Shown piece after piece: positions 25,157 to 39,252 of a stretch of 64,000 nucleotides of DNA (position 1 is the first letter of the stretch; the number at the start of each line of letters is the position of its first letter). Below the pieces are notes generated by a model, which had not been told where the DNA came from, did not search any database, and saw nothing but the letters and a program-made list of their open reading frames with translations. The stretch comes from Mesocentrotus franciscanus (lineage: Eukaryota > Echinodermata > Echinoidea > Camarodonta > Strongylocentrotidae): contig CP137682.1 in NCBI GenBank assembly GCA_037976565.1, positions 27,119,714-27,183,713 of the forward strand, in the 5' to 3' direction. The position numbers and the translations under genes are program-made.

Positions 25157-26482
25157 AAGAAGAGTAGAAGTGCATGTACGTATTCTATTTTGCATCAAAT
25201 TGTATGTAACAAACATGTAATACTTATGGCACCTGTCGATCAGAGGTGCCCCTCCTCTTATTTCATCATCCCTAATCCGACATAACTTGGCATGCTTGTG
25301 ATGAGAGAGTCTGTTTTTTCGGATGAAAACGAAGCTTGCACATGAAATCATGGTGGAAATCAGGCATTAGGGAAAAAATGGAGCTAACATTGCATTTAAT
25401 AAAGCAGTCCTGCTCAACATTATCAACGGGCCGACCTAAGAATGAGAATTTAATGAGCGATTTAAAGGCACTGCAGAGCTATGACGTACCGTTAAGCTTC
25501 TACAACAACCTCTTAACTCTATAGTATTTCAACTGCTTGCAGAATGGGAATTAATGATGCATTGTTCTCCACATCCACCACGCTCACCCAACTAAAATCT
25601 TAATTACCACACGCAGGTACACACACATTTAATTATTTCAAAATTATATCATTATATCTGCAAAATAATACAATGTAATGATTTTTTTCGAAACTTTGGT
25701 CGGATAACTGGAACCCCCGAACTTTACCTTTTTTTCTTGTTCAACGAATATCAGTAATCTCTTAAAACCTCTCTATCTAATGATTTCGCGACACCCCCTT
25801 TTCATACATGAATATCGCGACTGTTTTGAAGGCGTTGACTCATATTCTTGAATACATACTGAACGCCTTTCAATCACGTTTAAAAAGTTTAAGCTTCAGT
25901 CATAAACTAGGCTGGAATAGGGAATTTGCCTTTAGGTGTTTCAGCGCATGACAAAGTTCTAATACTCAGATTGGTATATCTTCAGAGTCTTGGCGAAAAG
26001 GAAGGGTTACCCGTCCCATATGGTGCCCCAGGTTCATGGTAGGATTTATACAAACATTCTTGACATATTATCCAACTTTCTGAGGTAAACATGATTATAT
26101 GGCGGAAATAGCTAATTTCACTAGAGGAGACATTGAGTGATGAGTTTTTTAGAAAACCGCCTGACGAAACCAATAACAGCAACATATTTATCAACCGAGA
26201 TTTAAATAGAGAAAATTCCTCTGTTCATAGAACGGAACTTGCTTTCAAGTAATTTATTGAACATTAAATCCATCCGTTTTCGTTCCATTTTCTACAGGTT
26301 ATTATTTTTAAGGCTTTGAGCAATGTGGTTCAGTTTGTATGCAGTGTAGTTTAACTTTTAGACATGCCTGAGACGTGTTTTGATCTCCTGAGGACAATGG
26401 AATTCATAAGCTCAATAGATTCAATGTTTTAGAAAACCTTTTTATTTTTTAATATCGTGGCCATGTAATATGAGCGATTGGC

Positions 26483-26489
<7 letters not shown>

Positions 26490-26515
<26 letters not shown>
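26490..26515. repeat. (AT)n microsatellite (copy A)
   Basis: About 13 AT units; copy B at 38447-38471 is shorter. Confidence 0.9.
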
Positions 26516-26516
<1 letters not shown>

Positions 26517-26907
26517 CAACAACCCCTGCAACTTCAGTTTTTGCACGGAATACCATGCAGTCAACACTGACCATAGGCTTACATGTGAATTGTGAACGCT
26601 TTCAAAAACTCTCGAAAATGAACTCAATTTGGAAAATAATACCCTTTGATCGAATTCAAATAGCCTATGTCTAAAGGGTTACTGATACCCTAAGTTAGCG
26701 TACTCAGTTTAAGATGGGGCCGACTTAGGCCCTCCCTTGACACAACCCCCCTCCCCTCCGACCCAAAAAGAATCTAGGGCAGCTCAGGTACACCGCTTCC
26801 TCTCAATCAATTTCTGGACACACCACTGAATCTCTGAATCAGATTTTTGCCTCCGGCGAAAAGTTCTACACTATTAAAACGGAATTCCTTCAATCCTGGA
26901 CCAAACA

Positions 26908-27407
26908 NNNNNNNNNNNNNNNNNNNNNNNNNNNNNNNNNNNNNNNNNNNNNNNNNNNNNNNNNNNNNNNNNNNNNNNNNNNNNNNNNNNNNNNNNNNNN
27001 NNNNNNNNNNNNNNNNNNNNNNNNNNNNNNNNNNNNNNNNNNNNNNNNNNNNNNNNNNNNNNNNNNNNNNNNNNNNNNNNNNNNNNNNNNNNNNNNNNNN
27101 NNNNNNNNNNNNNNNNNNNNNNNNNNNNNNNNNNNNNNNNNNNNNNNNNNNNNNNNNNNNNNNNNNNNNNNNNNNNNNNNNNNNNNNNNNNNNNNNNNNN
27201 NNNNNNNNNNNNNNNNNNNNNNNNNNNNNNNNNNNNNNNNNNNNNNNNNNNNNNNNNNNNNNNNNNNNNNNNNNNNNNNNNNNNNNNNNNNNNNNNNNNN
27301 NNNNNNNNNNNNNNNNNNNNNNNNNNNNNNNNNNNNNNNNNNNNNNNNNNNNNNNNNNNNNNNNNNNNNNNNNNNNNNNNNNNNNNNNNNNNNNNNNNNN
27401 NNNNNNN
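26908..27407. other. Assembly gap (500 Ns)
   Basis: Exactly 500 N, which suggests a placeholder gap between scaffolded contigs. Open frames crossing it are meaningless. Confidence 0.99.
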
Positions 27408-27505
27408 CGTGTTGTATATGTAGAGGTGCTGTGGTCTGGGGATAAGTCGCCGGATTGTAGATCACAAGGTACGGGTTTCAAATCTAGCTCGGCACAAACA
27501 TCCTT
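27408..27505 (+). mobile_element. Inverted partial SINE head at the gap edge
   Basis: Reverse complement of 13473-13574, so the SINE head is in plus orientation here (GAGGTGCTGTGGTCTGGGGA). Its 5' side is lost in the gap. Confidence 0.8.
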
Positions 27506-29299
27506 TTTAACCCCTTGAGTGGTCTTTATATAGAGGTTATACTCTACATGCACATGTACCAACTCTAGGTTCGAACAACAGTAATGTGATCCGATCGATT
27601 TGGTTTTATTTTCCGCATAATAATCCAAATACCTATACATACATACAGAAAAATAAATATACAAATTAAGAATCAGAAAGACGGTTGCTCTCTGAAAAGA
27701 GTTGGGTATTTTACCAATAGTGGATAAACATGGTAAATAATTAATAGAACATGCATGTGTTTAGGGTAAAAGGTTACCCAATATTTGAATGTGAGTTAAG
27801 AGGAATATATCATAGCAGAAAGGTCTCCTGAAAAACGAGTGCTCTCCATATGCCCTATGTTAAAACACGAGGAGTACTTAAATGAAGAGTGGATTTGTGA
27901 TTTGGGTGGTTATGAAAAATGTCGATTTTCGTCTTTGTTTCACCAGTGGATATACCAGAGGTGGTCTAATCATAAGTAGTTTAAATAATAAAGGGAAATT
28001 AAGAGGGTTCGAAACAAGAAATAACTCAAAAATATATCCTTAGAATAAACAGGGTCTGACACTTGACTCATGGATTTAATCAAATGACACATACCAATAG
28101 AGGAAATGTATTGTTTTGCAAAGAAAGAGCTCTTATAGATGGAATTTTGACGAATGCTATGTACATGCATAGAGTATGATTATCATATACCTTAGGTAGG
28201 CCTACGCCTTAATCACATGGAATTTCAGGAGGCCATGGCAATGTACGCCCACTATACCTCCAATCAACTGACCCGTAGCGTTATCATCTTCACGCGCCAG
28301 CTTATCGACCCATCACCTTGGCCAACATACCGATTATGATTTGTTTTAATGATCTCGAGAGCTTAGCATCATCATGTTCACTTTGGATTGATTTGCTCGA
28401 AATGTCAGAGAAAATTTTCGCTCTTCCCCTCACCGGATGCACGACCCATTACTTAATTATGCAACGCGAGAGGAAGCAACGAAATCCCTTTTACGGAAGA
28501 GCGAGATATCGGTGGAGTTAAGTGGCAGTTAACGGAATTGATGAGATAATAATTGCGCTCTTTCTGGCTGGTATGACCAGTATAGAACGAATATTTGGAA
28601 GGCACCGTTTACATATGTAACTTAATTCTACACATGTGCTCGGTACAACTAGTACAACAAACATTAATCCTCATTACCAAGTTCCTCGGAGAGGACTTAA
28701 AGCCGTCGTTCCCCTATATTTATTATTTATTATGCCAAATTCTTTTGATAGTGCAAGTTTTTGTGGTTATTTTTCGGGTCACAGAACTATGATCATCCCA
28801 CTGCTAAACAATTGAGGGTAGACAGACTTTCATGGTAATAATTAATGTTCTCCGCCAACATGTCTGGTGAAGGTGTCGGCTCAGTTCCCAAGAATATTTG
28901 GAAGAAAGCGTGAACATTTGAAACTGAATTATGTGACGTTGAAAAGAATTTACCTTAAATGATGTTTGCTCTGCCAACAAATGTCGGATGAGGAAGATTA
29001 ATGAGGAAGCGTGAACACATGAAAATGAATTATGTGACATTGAATTTCTTTGAACCATAAATGATGTATGCTCTGCAAAATAATATCGGATGAGGAAGAT
29101 CGTTTGCCAACTTTTTTGATAGTGCGAGTTTTGGTGATTATGTTGTGGGTCACAGAACTATGATCATGCCACTGTTAAACAATTGAGGGTATACTGTCAT
29201 GGAAATAATGAATGTTGTCCGCCAACATTTCTGGTCATGGTGTCGGCTCAGTTCTCAAACATTATGTTTCAGCGAAGATTACTCTACGGCCAATTTTCT

Positions 29300-29460
29300 A
29301 AGGAGGCGCGATGGCTCAATGGTAGAGCACAGGTCTCGTAACCGGGGAGGTCCCGGGTTCAAAACCAATTCATTACGCTCTTGCTCTTTGGTAAAGCATT
29401 AATCCTCATTACCAAGTTCCTCGGAGAGGACTTAAAGCCGTCGGCCCCTTATATTTACTT
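29300..29460 (+). mobile_element. tRNA-Thr-like SINE (copy B)
   Basis: Same element as 17362-17520 but with an intact TCCCGGGTTCAAAACC T-arm, so it is the better preserved copy. It is not a functional tRNA gene, because the acceptor stem does not close. Confidence 0.8.
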
Positions 29461-30793
29461 AAAAGCATATATATGCTTTCTTAGCAGTCAGGTAAGACAA
29501 TCATCATCATCACACAATAATCTACACCTGATTAAATGGATTCAGTTGATTCAATGATTTCCTAATTGCAACCGCATACATAACGGTTTACCTTATCCTA
29601 ACTCCAACATAAACCCTAAACCTAAACCGTACACAAAACCCATTGAAAAAGTAACACTAATCCTATACATTCGACGACATTAAGCGAGGTGTAATTGTCG
29701 CAGGAGTATAATTATGTCGGACCAATGACTGCTCATCATCGGTACTCAAACATGTCAATTTTAATGTATAATCCGTCATTAAATATCTACAAGGAAGCCA
29801 GGGTCCTGACAATAATCGGTTTCAATAAAACGTAAACAGCTTAGTATTTCCACTCCTACTGCAATTGTATTTTATTTATCTGTAACATCGAATTAATCAT
29901 ACTTTGCAATCTAGTATAACGATAAACGATTAAAGGGACTTGGTAACATTGTTCAGATGACAGAAAATGGTGCTAAGATAATCTTGAAGTTTTAGTGAAA
30001 ACAGACCATTATTAATGTTAAAAATGTGTTAAAACTAATTTGATCGCTTCCTAAATTCTCCCAACTATATTATAATATTTTAATTATATTTAGGTGAATG
30101 TCAATTGTCACAAAGCAATGAATTGGCTCTATATACCATTCCAAACAATTAAGTGTTGACAGATTTTTAAAAGCCCGTTTTCATGTCTAAAACGGTTGGG
30201 AAAATTCAAAAATTGGTTGAGAGAATTTACTGGTAGAGGGTGTTGCACAGTAACGCCTTCAAAGAAAACCATAAATATCTTTGTGCTTTGATTTTTTCAG
30301 GATTTGTTTGCATGTTAGAGGGTTAGTACAGTAGTAGGAATATAATAAGTAACATTTCATACAAAAATTACGCAGTTTTTTCATCAACCTTCAACATTGT
30401 TACCGGTTCACTTTAAGGTAGGGGAGGTACACTTAATCGAAACCCAGGCGAGTAGGACCTACAAAGTGTATATTTCTAAAATATACTAATGGCGGCGATT
30501 GTAGGACAAAAACCCCGAACGAATCCTGTACTTAGACCATCATGGTAATGATCTTGTAGTTATGAAATACTCCCAAATACGATATACCTGTACTTATGCA
30601 GTGATGGGATGGGGCACCCCCTCCCCATAACGCTCGAAAGCTTCGAACCTACCGATTTTTCGAAATATATACAAAATGAATCACCAAAATAGCCACCACC
30701 ATTAAGAAGAATTTTTAATATATTTTCATCTGGTTCACTTCGCTTGCTCACAAGTTTTCTTTCATGGAATGAAATGGAGAGCTAATATATTAA

Positions 30794-31187
30794 AGGCCCG
30801 TTCACACATAACAATTAGTGCGATTTGCATCGCGATGTACAGTTGATTTTTTTTTGGCGACATTCACACACAGGGAGAATATTATTCTCGCTCGATGGCA
30901 AGAACGTCCGAACTACGCATGCGTGAATCTCGGCGATGTATGCGCGCTTGGGATCCTGGGATTAAATAAATCGATTTTTGAATCTCAATAACATTCACAC
31001 ACACAGCGCCCGGCAAACTATCGCGATTATTCTGAAAAATCGCAAGATTTACTGCGAATTGATCGCGATGCGAATCGCGAAGATAAGTGAAATTATTCTG
31101 TCCACACACGCAAAAAAAAACATTTTTCGATAGCGATGCAAAAATCGGTTTTTAAATCTCACTGTTTCTATAGGTGTGAACGCCCCT
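30794..31187. mobile_element. Foldback MITE rich in CGATCGC motifs (copy B)
   Basis: Same ends and interior as 18862-19257, with one or two substitutions and homopolymer changes. Confidence 0.7.
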
Positions 31188-32181
31188 ATTGAGGCAGGAG
31201 CATAAGATTTTACATTACACCCACGACTACACGAAGGCTGGTTTAATTCTGCGATGCGAAGATTCTACAGGACGAAGAGTAGCGAAGCACAATTGTATCT
31301 CTAATCAATGTCTTGGTTGTATCAGCATCATCCTGTCTGGTGCAGTCACACATGCAGAGTCACGGTCAAACTTGAAGATAAATTTGTCGGCATCCTTCAA
31401 ACAGAACAGGTCGTTTACACAGATACATCTACATGACCATTGTCAAACTCAATACAAATTGAAATGTTGAATACTCTAATTGAATACACTACCCGTATGT
31501 CCTATAGATCACTTTGTTTAGGGTCTATATTACTTTGTACATACACTTGTATTGGTTCGCATTTTTGCAATTTAATTGTCAAATTGCAAGTTGCAAGGAT
31601 AGGTGGAGGACAGGCACAAACTTATTGTTCAGATCATGGGGTGCCCACAACATGATGGCAAGTGTTTTCGAAAAACCAATCTAGGGCAATGTGAATAGCC
31701 TTGTGCGTCACCTATTGAAATGTGCTCACGTGACAGTGACGTATTATGTTATCCGAACATGGTACCTATGGGATTTACAATAGGTTATTGATAGCGCCCT
31801 TTAGTTGACTTTTCGAAATAATTGCGATTGTGTTCCATTTTAATCTCGTTATTATCCGACGGAAGGTGGGGGCCGCCGTTATTACATCGCGTGCAGTCTA
31901 GCTGCCCATTTAAAAAAACATTATCACAAAGTGCAATAACTGCAGATAAACCTTTGTTTTATTAAAAGCTCATTAAAATTAGTCAACCAATACTAATTTG
32001 TGATTATAATTCCTTGAGAAAAAAAAAATGTTAACCTAATTTCATATTTCCATGTGTGCCATTCAGAACAGAATAGAAAGATGCATATTTAAGAATGTTC
32101 AGCGCCATGACGGACCTGGTGTGCTTTATAAGAAGCCACCATTACTATTATCAATACACGCAATGGTATTGCAGTAATTAA

Positions 32182-32566
32182 AGAGGAGGTTGAGTTCTGG
32201 GGAGAGATGAACAATAATTTGTGAGCGTTATCATTGTTATTATGCAAGTGTGGAAGAACATCAGAGAAAAAATGTTCCCTGAAAAGCATGGCTTTTCAAA
32301 TGCCTTAATATTTTAAATATGACAACTAACAGCTTAAAAAAGAGGCCAGATTTGTATGCCACATGTTTGTGTAGTCCCAGATACATCTGGGAGTGTACAG
32401 TGCTTGTTACTTTTCCAAGACTGGGCCAAATTTCTAATCATTTTGATGATTCCAGAACCTTGCAGTACACACCAATACTTATATGCTACATGATCAACCT
32501 TTTCTGATCGTTTCTACACCTTACCTTTACAATGCAATCGCATGACCAGAACTGAACTTAATATCT
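32182..32566. mobile_element. TTAA-flanked MITE, family 1 variant (copy B)
   Basis: Same element as 20248-20632, in the second segmental copy, flanked by TTAA. Confidence 0.7.
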
Positions 32567-33106
32567 TTAAACATGGACTTTAATTTAAAGAAAAGAGAAA
32601 ATATGTTATTGAACGATGCTCAACCGTAATGGTTGGTTGATCAAAATTAATTACTTTTTATTTATTTTGTTTACATTCGTGATAGTTATTTCTTCTATTC
32701 TTTTTTAACATTCACATACGGTTGCTTGATTTTTATTTATCGTAAGCAGATAATAATAACTGTGACGGATTGAACTGGGTTTTTTTCGAAAACAGTTTCA
32801 CCAGGCCGTTATTACATCACGTGCAGTCTAGCTGCCCTTTCTTTACATTATCTCAAAGTGCAATAACTGCCAATAAACTTATGTTTTATTTAAAGCTCAT
32901 TGAAATCAGTCAACCAAGAATCAACTGTGATGTATGTTGTAGTTGTCAAAGCTCCCTACATGTCCCAAGTAAGCATCTCGCCTTTGTGTCCTTCGAGCTC
33001 CAGTTACCTATCCCTCTAATTCCTTGAGAAAGAAAACTAAAATCTTAACCTAATTTCATGTTTCCATGTGTGCCATTTAGAACAGAATAGATAGATGCAT
33101 ATTTAA

Positions 33107-33494
33107 AGGTAAAGACCAGATTTGGAAACGCCCCTCTCTCAAAAAATGAAATGGAAGCTCTCATTACCAATCATTTGCAAGAATATGTTTTGACTAATAC
33201 GTGATGATACAAATTTTGCCGGGAAACCGCCTACTAATTGATATATTTGGTAAATTATTATATCTATTGGGACCAAATAGATATTGTGCACGTGGTCGCG
33301 TAATCCCATATACATCTTTCTGTGTACAGTGCTTGTAACTTTATCAAGACTGGGCCAAATTTCTTATCATTTTGATGATTCCAGAACCTTGCAGTACACA
33401 CCAATACTTATATGCTAGATGATCAACCTTTTCTGATCGATTACACAACGTTTCTTTCACAATGCAATCGCATGACCAGAACTGGTCTTTATCT
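33107..33494. mobile_element. TTAA-flanked MITE, family 1 (copy B)
   Basis: 388 bp between TTAA 33103-33106 and 33495-33498; duplicate of 21174-21560. Confidence 0.92.
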
Positions 33495-35230
33495 TTAAGA
33501 ATGTTCAGCGCCATGAGCGTCATGCCTGACGGACCTGGTGCTCTTTATAAGAAGCCATCATTAATTTTATTATTATTAGACACAATGGTATTGCAGTAGT
33601 TGAACATGGATTTCAATCCAAAGAAAAAGAGAAAATATGTTATTGAACGATGCTCAACCGTAATGGTTGGTTGATCAAAATTAATTACTTTTAATTCATT
33701 TTGTTGAACATTCGTGATAGTCACTTCTTCTGTTTTTCTTCAACATTTACATACGCTTGCTCGATTTTTGTTTATCGTAAGCAGATAATTATAACTGTGA
33801 CGGATTGAACTGGAAATGTTATTTTTTGAAAATATTATGACTCTCCTAGAGCATCTAACGCAGAAGACTCTTGAAATATATTATATTATTTGTTGGCTGT
33901 CCTAGATCCCTATTTACAGGTTGTCTCTACTTTGATTGTGTCTTGTATGACTGAGAGCCAGACTTTAGAAGTCAAACATTGTCTCTGCCAAGATTGGGCA
34001 TATAACACATTTTGTAGTTTACAGGTTTATCTAGATTGTTTCCTGAACAATAAATGAATGTGTCGAAAGATGTCTCCCCAACCCTAAATCTAATAATGAA
34101 GGGATATCTCGAAATTATCAAATTCAAATTCAAACTTTGTTGATTTCAATCCAAACAGATAGGATCACTTAATGATCATGATGACTCTGGATATATATCG
34201 GGGGTCCAATCACGTTCTATTTCGGAATAGATTTTTATATACGTCATAATGGCCTACGTCAGTCGATCGTTTCAATCAACTAGTAATACTAAGTAGGGAA
34301 TAAGACATTATTCGATTGGCCCTTTTGAGCTTAGGTTATTACACATTTGATGATATCCTTTGGCCATGTTCATCCACTTGTCTCCCTAGGAACCATCCTG
34401 CATCTCACCAGGGTCCACTCTGGCCTTGAACTCTTCTTCGGGTTCATTGCTGTCTGGGTGTGTGTCACTTTGATATTGAAGTTGATGGCTGAACCAGTCA
34501 AGAGGAAAATACCTGAGTGATTGGAGCCACTTAGCTTCTTACCATTTGACTTCTTATGGCTCGAGCTTATCGATACCCCCATCACGCCGATGAGATCGTC
34601 GCCAGGGCAGCGTTTCACCAAATCGTCATAAGGACAATTTCACAGCTATCCCGTTGAAACGCGTGTATTGAGATTAGCACGTGTTTCAATGGGGTGTCGG
34701 TGGACTTAGACTTATGACGGATTCGAGAAACTGGCACCAGACAGACAGTCGACCAAAAAATATACGATGAAATCTGCTTAGCGACCACTTGTATAAAAAT
34801 ACCACCTGTCTTTAAAGACCATTTTCCCCAAATGAATCGTGTACTAAAGGAACCTGTACATAAAGGCCACCAGCTTTTAATGAATGTTTTGCTCGTCTCC
34901 TATGAGCGGTCTTTATAATACAGGTTTAACTGTATTGCATTATTTCGAATGGCCAAACTTTCGTAGATTATCGGTGGGTTTAGCATGTTTAGAGTTAGTT
35001 TGTCGGTGTGACTGGATCAAGGACTTGTTAACGCTACGTTCCTCCTCTCCCCCTCCTCTTTCTTCTCTCTTCCTCGTGGTGGATCCTCGACTTTAAATGG
35101 GGTGTTCATCTTCCATTCTTTATCATTTTGGAAACCCTCATGGATGCATGACTGGAATGGCAACGAAAGCATGATAATAAATAGTAACAACTACATTTAA
35201 ATTGCGCACATATCATTCTCAGGGGATACA

Positions 35231-35449
35231 GAGTACTATTATTACCCTAGCTTTAGTCCAGCTAGCCTCAGGCGCTAAAAGCATTCAAGGATTAAATTCC
35301 TACCAGGTACACATTTACTATACCTTGGGGGAGAGTGGTAAATGTAAATTAATGCCTTGCCAAAGGACATTAGTGCCGCGGCGAGAATCGAACCGCGAAC
35401 CATGTGACCCACACTCTGGAGACGTATCCACTAGACCACGATACCTGTA
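35231..35449 (-). mobile_element. tRNA-derived SINE (copy B)
   Basis: Same as 23293-23506, with a complete CTACCAGGTACAC block where copy A lost four bases. Confidence 0.82.
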
Positions 35450-35493
35450 CATAAACAAAACATACCTTCCCCTGACTTAATCCGTGTTTTTTT

Positions 35494-36036
35494 TTGGAGA
35501 TACCCACCCCTGAAAAATTAGTCCATGCATTTGTTTTATGCCACATTGACTTTTGTAACAGTCTTCTTTTCGGTCTTCCTCAGCGACAAATCAGAAAATT
35601 GGAGACTATTCAAAATTCAGCGGCGAGATTGGTGACCCGAACTCGAAAATATGAATCAATCACACCTGTGCTACGAAATCTACATTGGCTTCCTGTACAC
35701 TCCCGTATTTTGTTTAAACTATTAGTTTTTGCATACGAATGTTTTCATAACATTGCCCCTTCTTATTTAAGTGAACCATTATCATTGTATCGTACTTTAA
35801 GATCAAGCTCAAAAGCATGATTCATTGTCCCTCCCACCTCAACTAAAACATACGGTGAACGTTCTTTTACCCACGCCTCCTCAGTTTTATGGAATGCACT
35901 TCCAGATTCCATGAGAAATCACAATGATTTAAACAAGTTTAAGATTTCTCTTAAAGGTATTTATTCAATGTTAAAAGTGTACACCCATGAACTCAGTGTC
36001 CAATACTCCCGTTTTGCTTCTAAGAGGATATTCTAA
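35494..36036 (+). pseudogene. LINE reverse-transcriptase C-terminal remnant (copy B)
   Basis: Same remnant and same in-frame TGA (35818-35820) as at 23551. An extra C near 36009 shifts the end of the frame so that it stops earlier, at about 36034. Sharing of the stop shows the element was dead before the segment was duplicated. Confidence 0.9.
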
Positions 36037-39008
36037 TTTGTATGCCTTTTTCTTGTAATTCTTTCCTTTCTATTTAAAGCGCATAGGGACATGCTATCCT
36101 GTAATGTGTTATGCGCTATAAAAGAACTGAGTATTATTATTATTATTATTATTATAAATGACCTGTTCTTTAGCATTTCAAGATCGGTGCCCTGATAACA
36201 GAAGTGCCCCCTCATCCAGAAGGTGGTTACGCGCTGTCACTGTACTATTATTGTAATGTCAAAATGTTTAGTTACGATGATTCAGACTATGAACAAACAT
36301 AATTTTATAAAGACCATGAATACAGGAAAAAGTCCCCTAAACCCTTTATAAACCAGAGCTCTATTAAGCAAGCATGACGAAGCGCGTTATATATGCCTGC
36401 ACAAACTTAGTGAAAGCATCATGTGTCACTGTGGTATTTACAGGTCATTTTACGGGAAAACTTCTTGGCTTATTTCTGATGCCTAAAAATCTATGCAATC
36501 GTCACTATAATACTGTAATACTCCCCCACAAAGAATTATCCAAGTTTTGACGCTATTGAGCTACGACCTATTTTGATGAAATCAAAGAATAATCACCCTT
36601 AAAGGCATCGTTTAACAATGTTAAATCTGAGATGCATGGCCCTACGTGTTATCAGTGTCTGTGATATGTTGTGATATTGAAGCCCTACAAAAATTGCGCT
36701 TCAAAATGATCATGAAGTGCCTCAAAAAAGTAAAAATCTTTGAGTGACCGGTTTTACCATACTCATTTTTCCCAATAGACTGTAGTGTTATAACAACCGT
36801 TAGGAAAACGAAAAATGAAATTTCGATTTCCAATCATAAATATCTTGATAATCAGACAGGCGATCGGCCTGTAAAAGTCATGGGATTCCTGACCGACCTA
36901 AAGGTTTATAATATGATTGCAGCATGAGCTAAATCAAGGATTTTGTTTCTGAGGTAATGTTACCGAGTCACTTTAAACAAGGTTGACCGGAGAGGATAGG
37001 AGAAAGGAAGAAGGAGAGACCGAGAGAAGTTGAGATGAATGAGAGCTAGAGAGATGAATGAAGATAAAGGAGAGCGAGAGAGAGAGAGAGAGAGAGAAGA
37101 AGAAGAGTAGAAGTGCATGTACGTATTCTATTTTGCATCAAATTGTATGTAACAAACATGTAATACTTATGGCACCTGTCGATCAGAGGTGCCCCCTCCC
37201 CTCTTATTTCATCATCCCTAATCCGACATAACTTGGCATGCTTGTGATGAGAGAGAAGTCTGTTTTCGGATGAAAACGAAGCTTGGCACATGAAATCATG
37301 GTGGAAATCAGGCATTAGGGAAAAAATGGAGCTAACATTGCATTTAATAAAGCAGTCCTGCTCAACATTATCAACGGGCCGACCTAAGAATGAGAATTTA
37401 ATGAGGGATTTAAAGGCACTGCAGAGCTATGACGTACCGTTAAGCTTCTACAACAACCTCTTAACTCTATAGTATTTCAACTGCTTGCAGAATGGGGAAT
37501 TAATGATGCATTGTTCTGCACATCCACACACACGCTCACCCAACTAAAATCGCTAATTCTTACCACACGCAGGTACACACACATTTAATTATTTCAAAAT
37601 TATATCATTATATCTGCAAAATAATACAATGTAATGATTTTTTTCGAAACTTTGGTCGGATAACTGGAACCCCCGAACTTTACCTTTTTTTCTTGTTCAA
37701 CGAATATCAGTAATCTCTTAAAACCTCTCTATCTAATGATTTCGCGACACCCCCTTTTCATACATGAATATCGCGACTGTTTTGAAGGCGTTGACTCATA
37801 TTCTTGAATACATACTGAACGCCTTTCAATCACGTTTAAAAAGTTTAAGCTTCAGTCATAAACTAGGCTGGAATAGGGAACTTGCCTTTAGGTGTTTCAG
37901 CGCATGACAAAGTTCTAATACTCAGATTGGTATATCTTCAGAGTCTTGGCGAAAAGGAAGGGGGGTTACCCCGTCCCATATGGTGCCCCAGGTTCATGGT
38001 AGGATTTATACAAACATTCTTGACATATTATCCAACTTTCTGAGGTAAACATGATTATATGGCGGAAATAGCTAATTTCACTAGAGGAGACATTGAGTGA
38101 TGAGTTTTTAGAAAACCGCCTGACGAAACCAATAACAGCAACATATTTATCAACCGAGATTTAAATAGAGAAAATTCCTCTGTTCATAGAACGGAACTTG
38201 CTTTCAAGTAATTTATTGAACATTAAATCCATCCGTTTTCGTTCCATTTTTCTACAGGTTATTATTTTTTAAGGCTTTGAGCAATGTGGTTCAGTTTGTA
38301 TGCAGTGTAGTTTAACTTTTAGACATGCCTGAGACGTGTTTTGATCTCCTGAGGACAATGGAATTCATAAGCTCAATAGATTCAATGTTTTAGAGAAAAC
38401 CTTTTTATTTTTTAATATCGTGGCCATGTAATATGAGCGATTGGCTCTATATATATATATATATATATATAACAACAACCCCTGCAACTTCAGTTTTTGC
38501 ACGGAATACCATGCAGTCGACACTGACCATAGGCTTACATGTGAATTGTGAACGCTTTCAAAAACTCTCGAAAATGAACTCAATTTGGAAAATAATACCC
38601 TTTGATCGAATTCAAATAGCCTATGTCTAAAGGGTTACTTTGATACCCTAAGCTAGCGTACTCAATTTAAGATGGGGCCGACTTAGGCCCTCCGCTTGAC
38701 ACCAACCCCCCTCCGACCCAAAAAGAACTTAGGGCAGCTCAGGTACACCCGCTTCCTCTCAATCAATTTCTGGACACGCCACTGAATCTCTGAATCAGAT
38801 TTTTGCCTCCGGCGAAAAAGTTCTACGCTATTCAAACGGAATTCCTTCAAACCTGGACCAAACACTAGTCCTAACCATAATCCTAAAGGTAATCTTACCC
38901 CTAAAATTAATTTAAAACCCAATCGCAGCCCTCATCGTTACCATGTAACTTTGACGAAAAAGAGACTGGAGTAGCAATAGTCGTCGGAGCATTGTTAAGT
39001 CAGAACCC

Positions 39009-39033
39009 CCAAAAAAAAAAAAAAAAAAAAAAC
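39009..39033. repeat. Poly-A tract
   Basis: About 22 A residues after CCCCC. No retrogene recognised upstream. Confidence 0.85.
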
Positions 39034-39185
39034 TTACATAAAACTTTGCTGGATCGCCCGGATTTCAATCCCTGACTAATTTCACCATGACAACAACGTA
39101 CACATTGACGACTCATTTCTTTATTCATCCTTTATGAATGTCAAATTGTCAATATCAAGCTCTGTTGAACAAATTAAAGGCTTTC

Positions 39186-39194
39186 TCTCTCCCC

Positions 39195-39250
<56 letters not shown>
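39186..39250. repeat. (CT)n microsatellite
   Basis: About 28 CT units preceded by CTCTCCCCCTCTCC. Confidence 0.95.

Positions 39251-39252
<2 letters not shown>

Larger units (their letters stand above)
15972..26907. repeat. Segmental duplication copy A (main part)
   Basis: Colinear with 27940-38868 at an offset of about 11.94 kb. Most differences are single-base or homopolymer indels and sparse substitutions. It ends at the sequence gap. Confidence 0.95.
27511..38868. repeat. Segmental duplication copy B
   Basis: 27511-27939 matches 13831-14238, and 27940-38868 matches 15972-26907. The first ~550 bp carry many single-base losses relative to A. Unique sequence resumes after the match runs out at the gap edge of A, so the true right border may be farther right. 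Confidence 0.95.

Noticed and set aside
26807..27664. 285-residue frame across the gap
   Set aside because: Most of it is N translated as X.
16100..38868. Tandem gene duplication
   Set aside because: No gene was found in either copy; open frames are shared only because the DNA is nearly identical.
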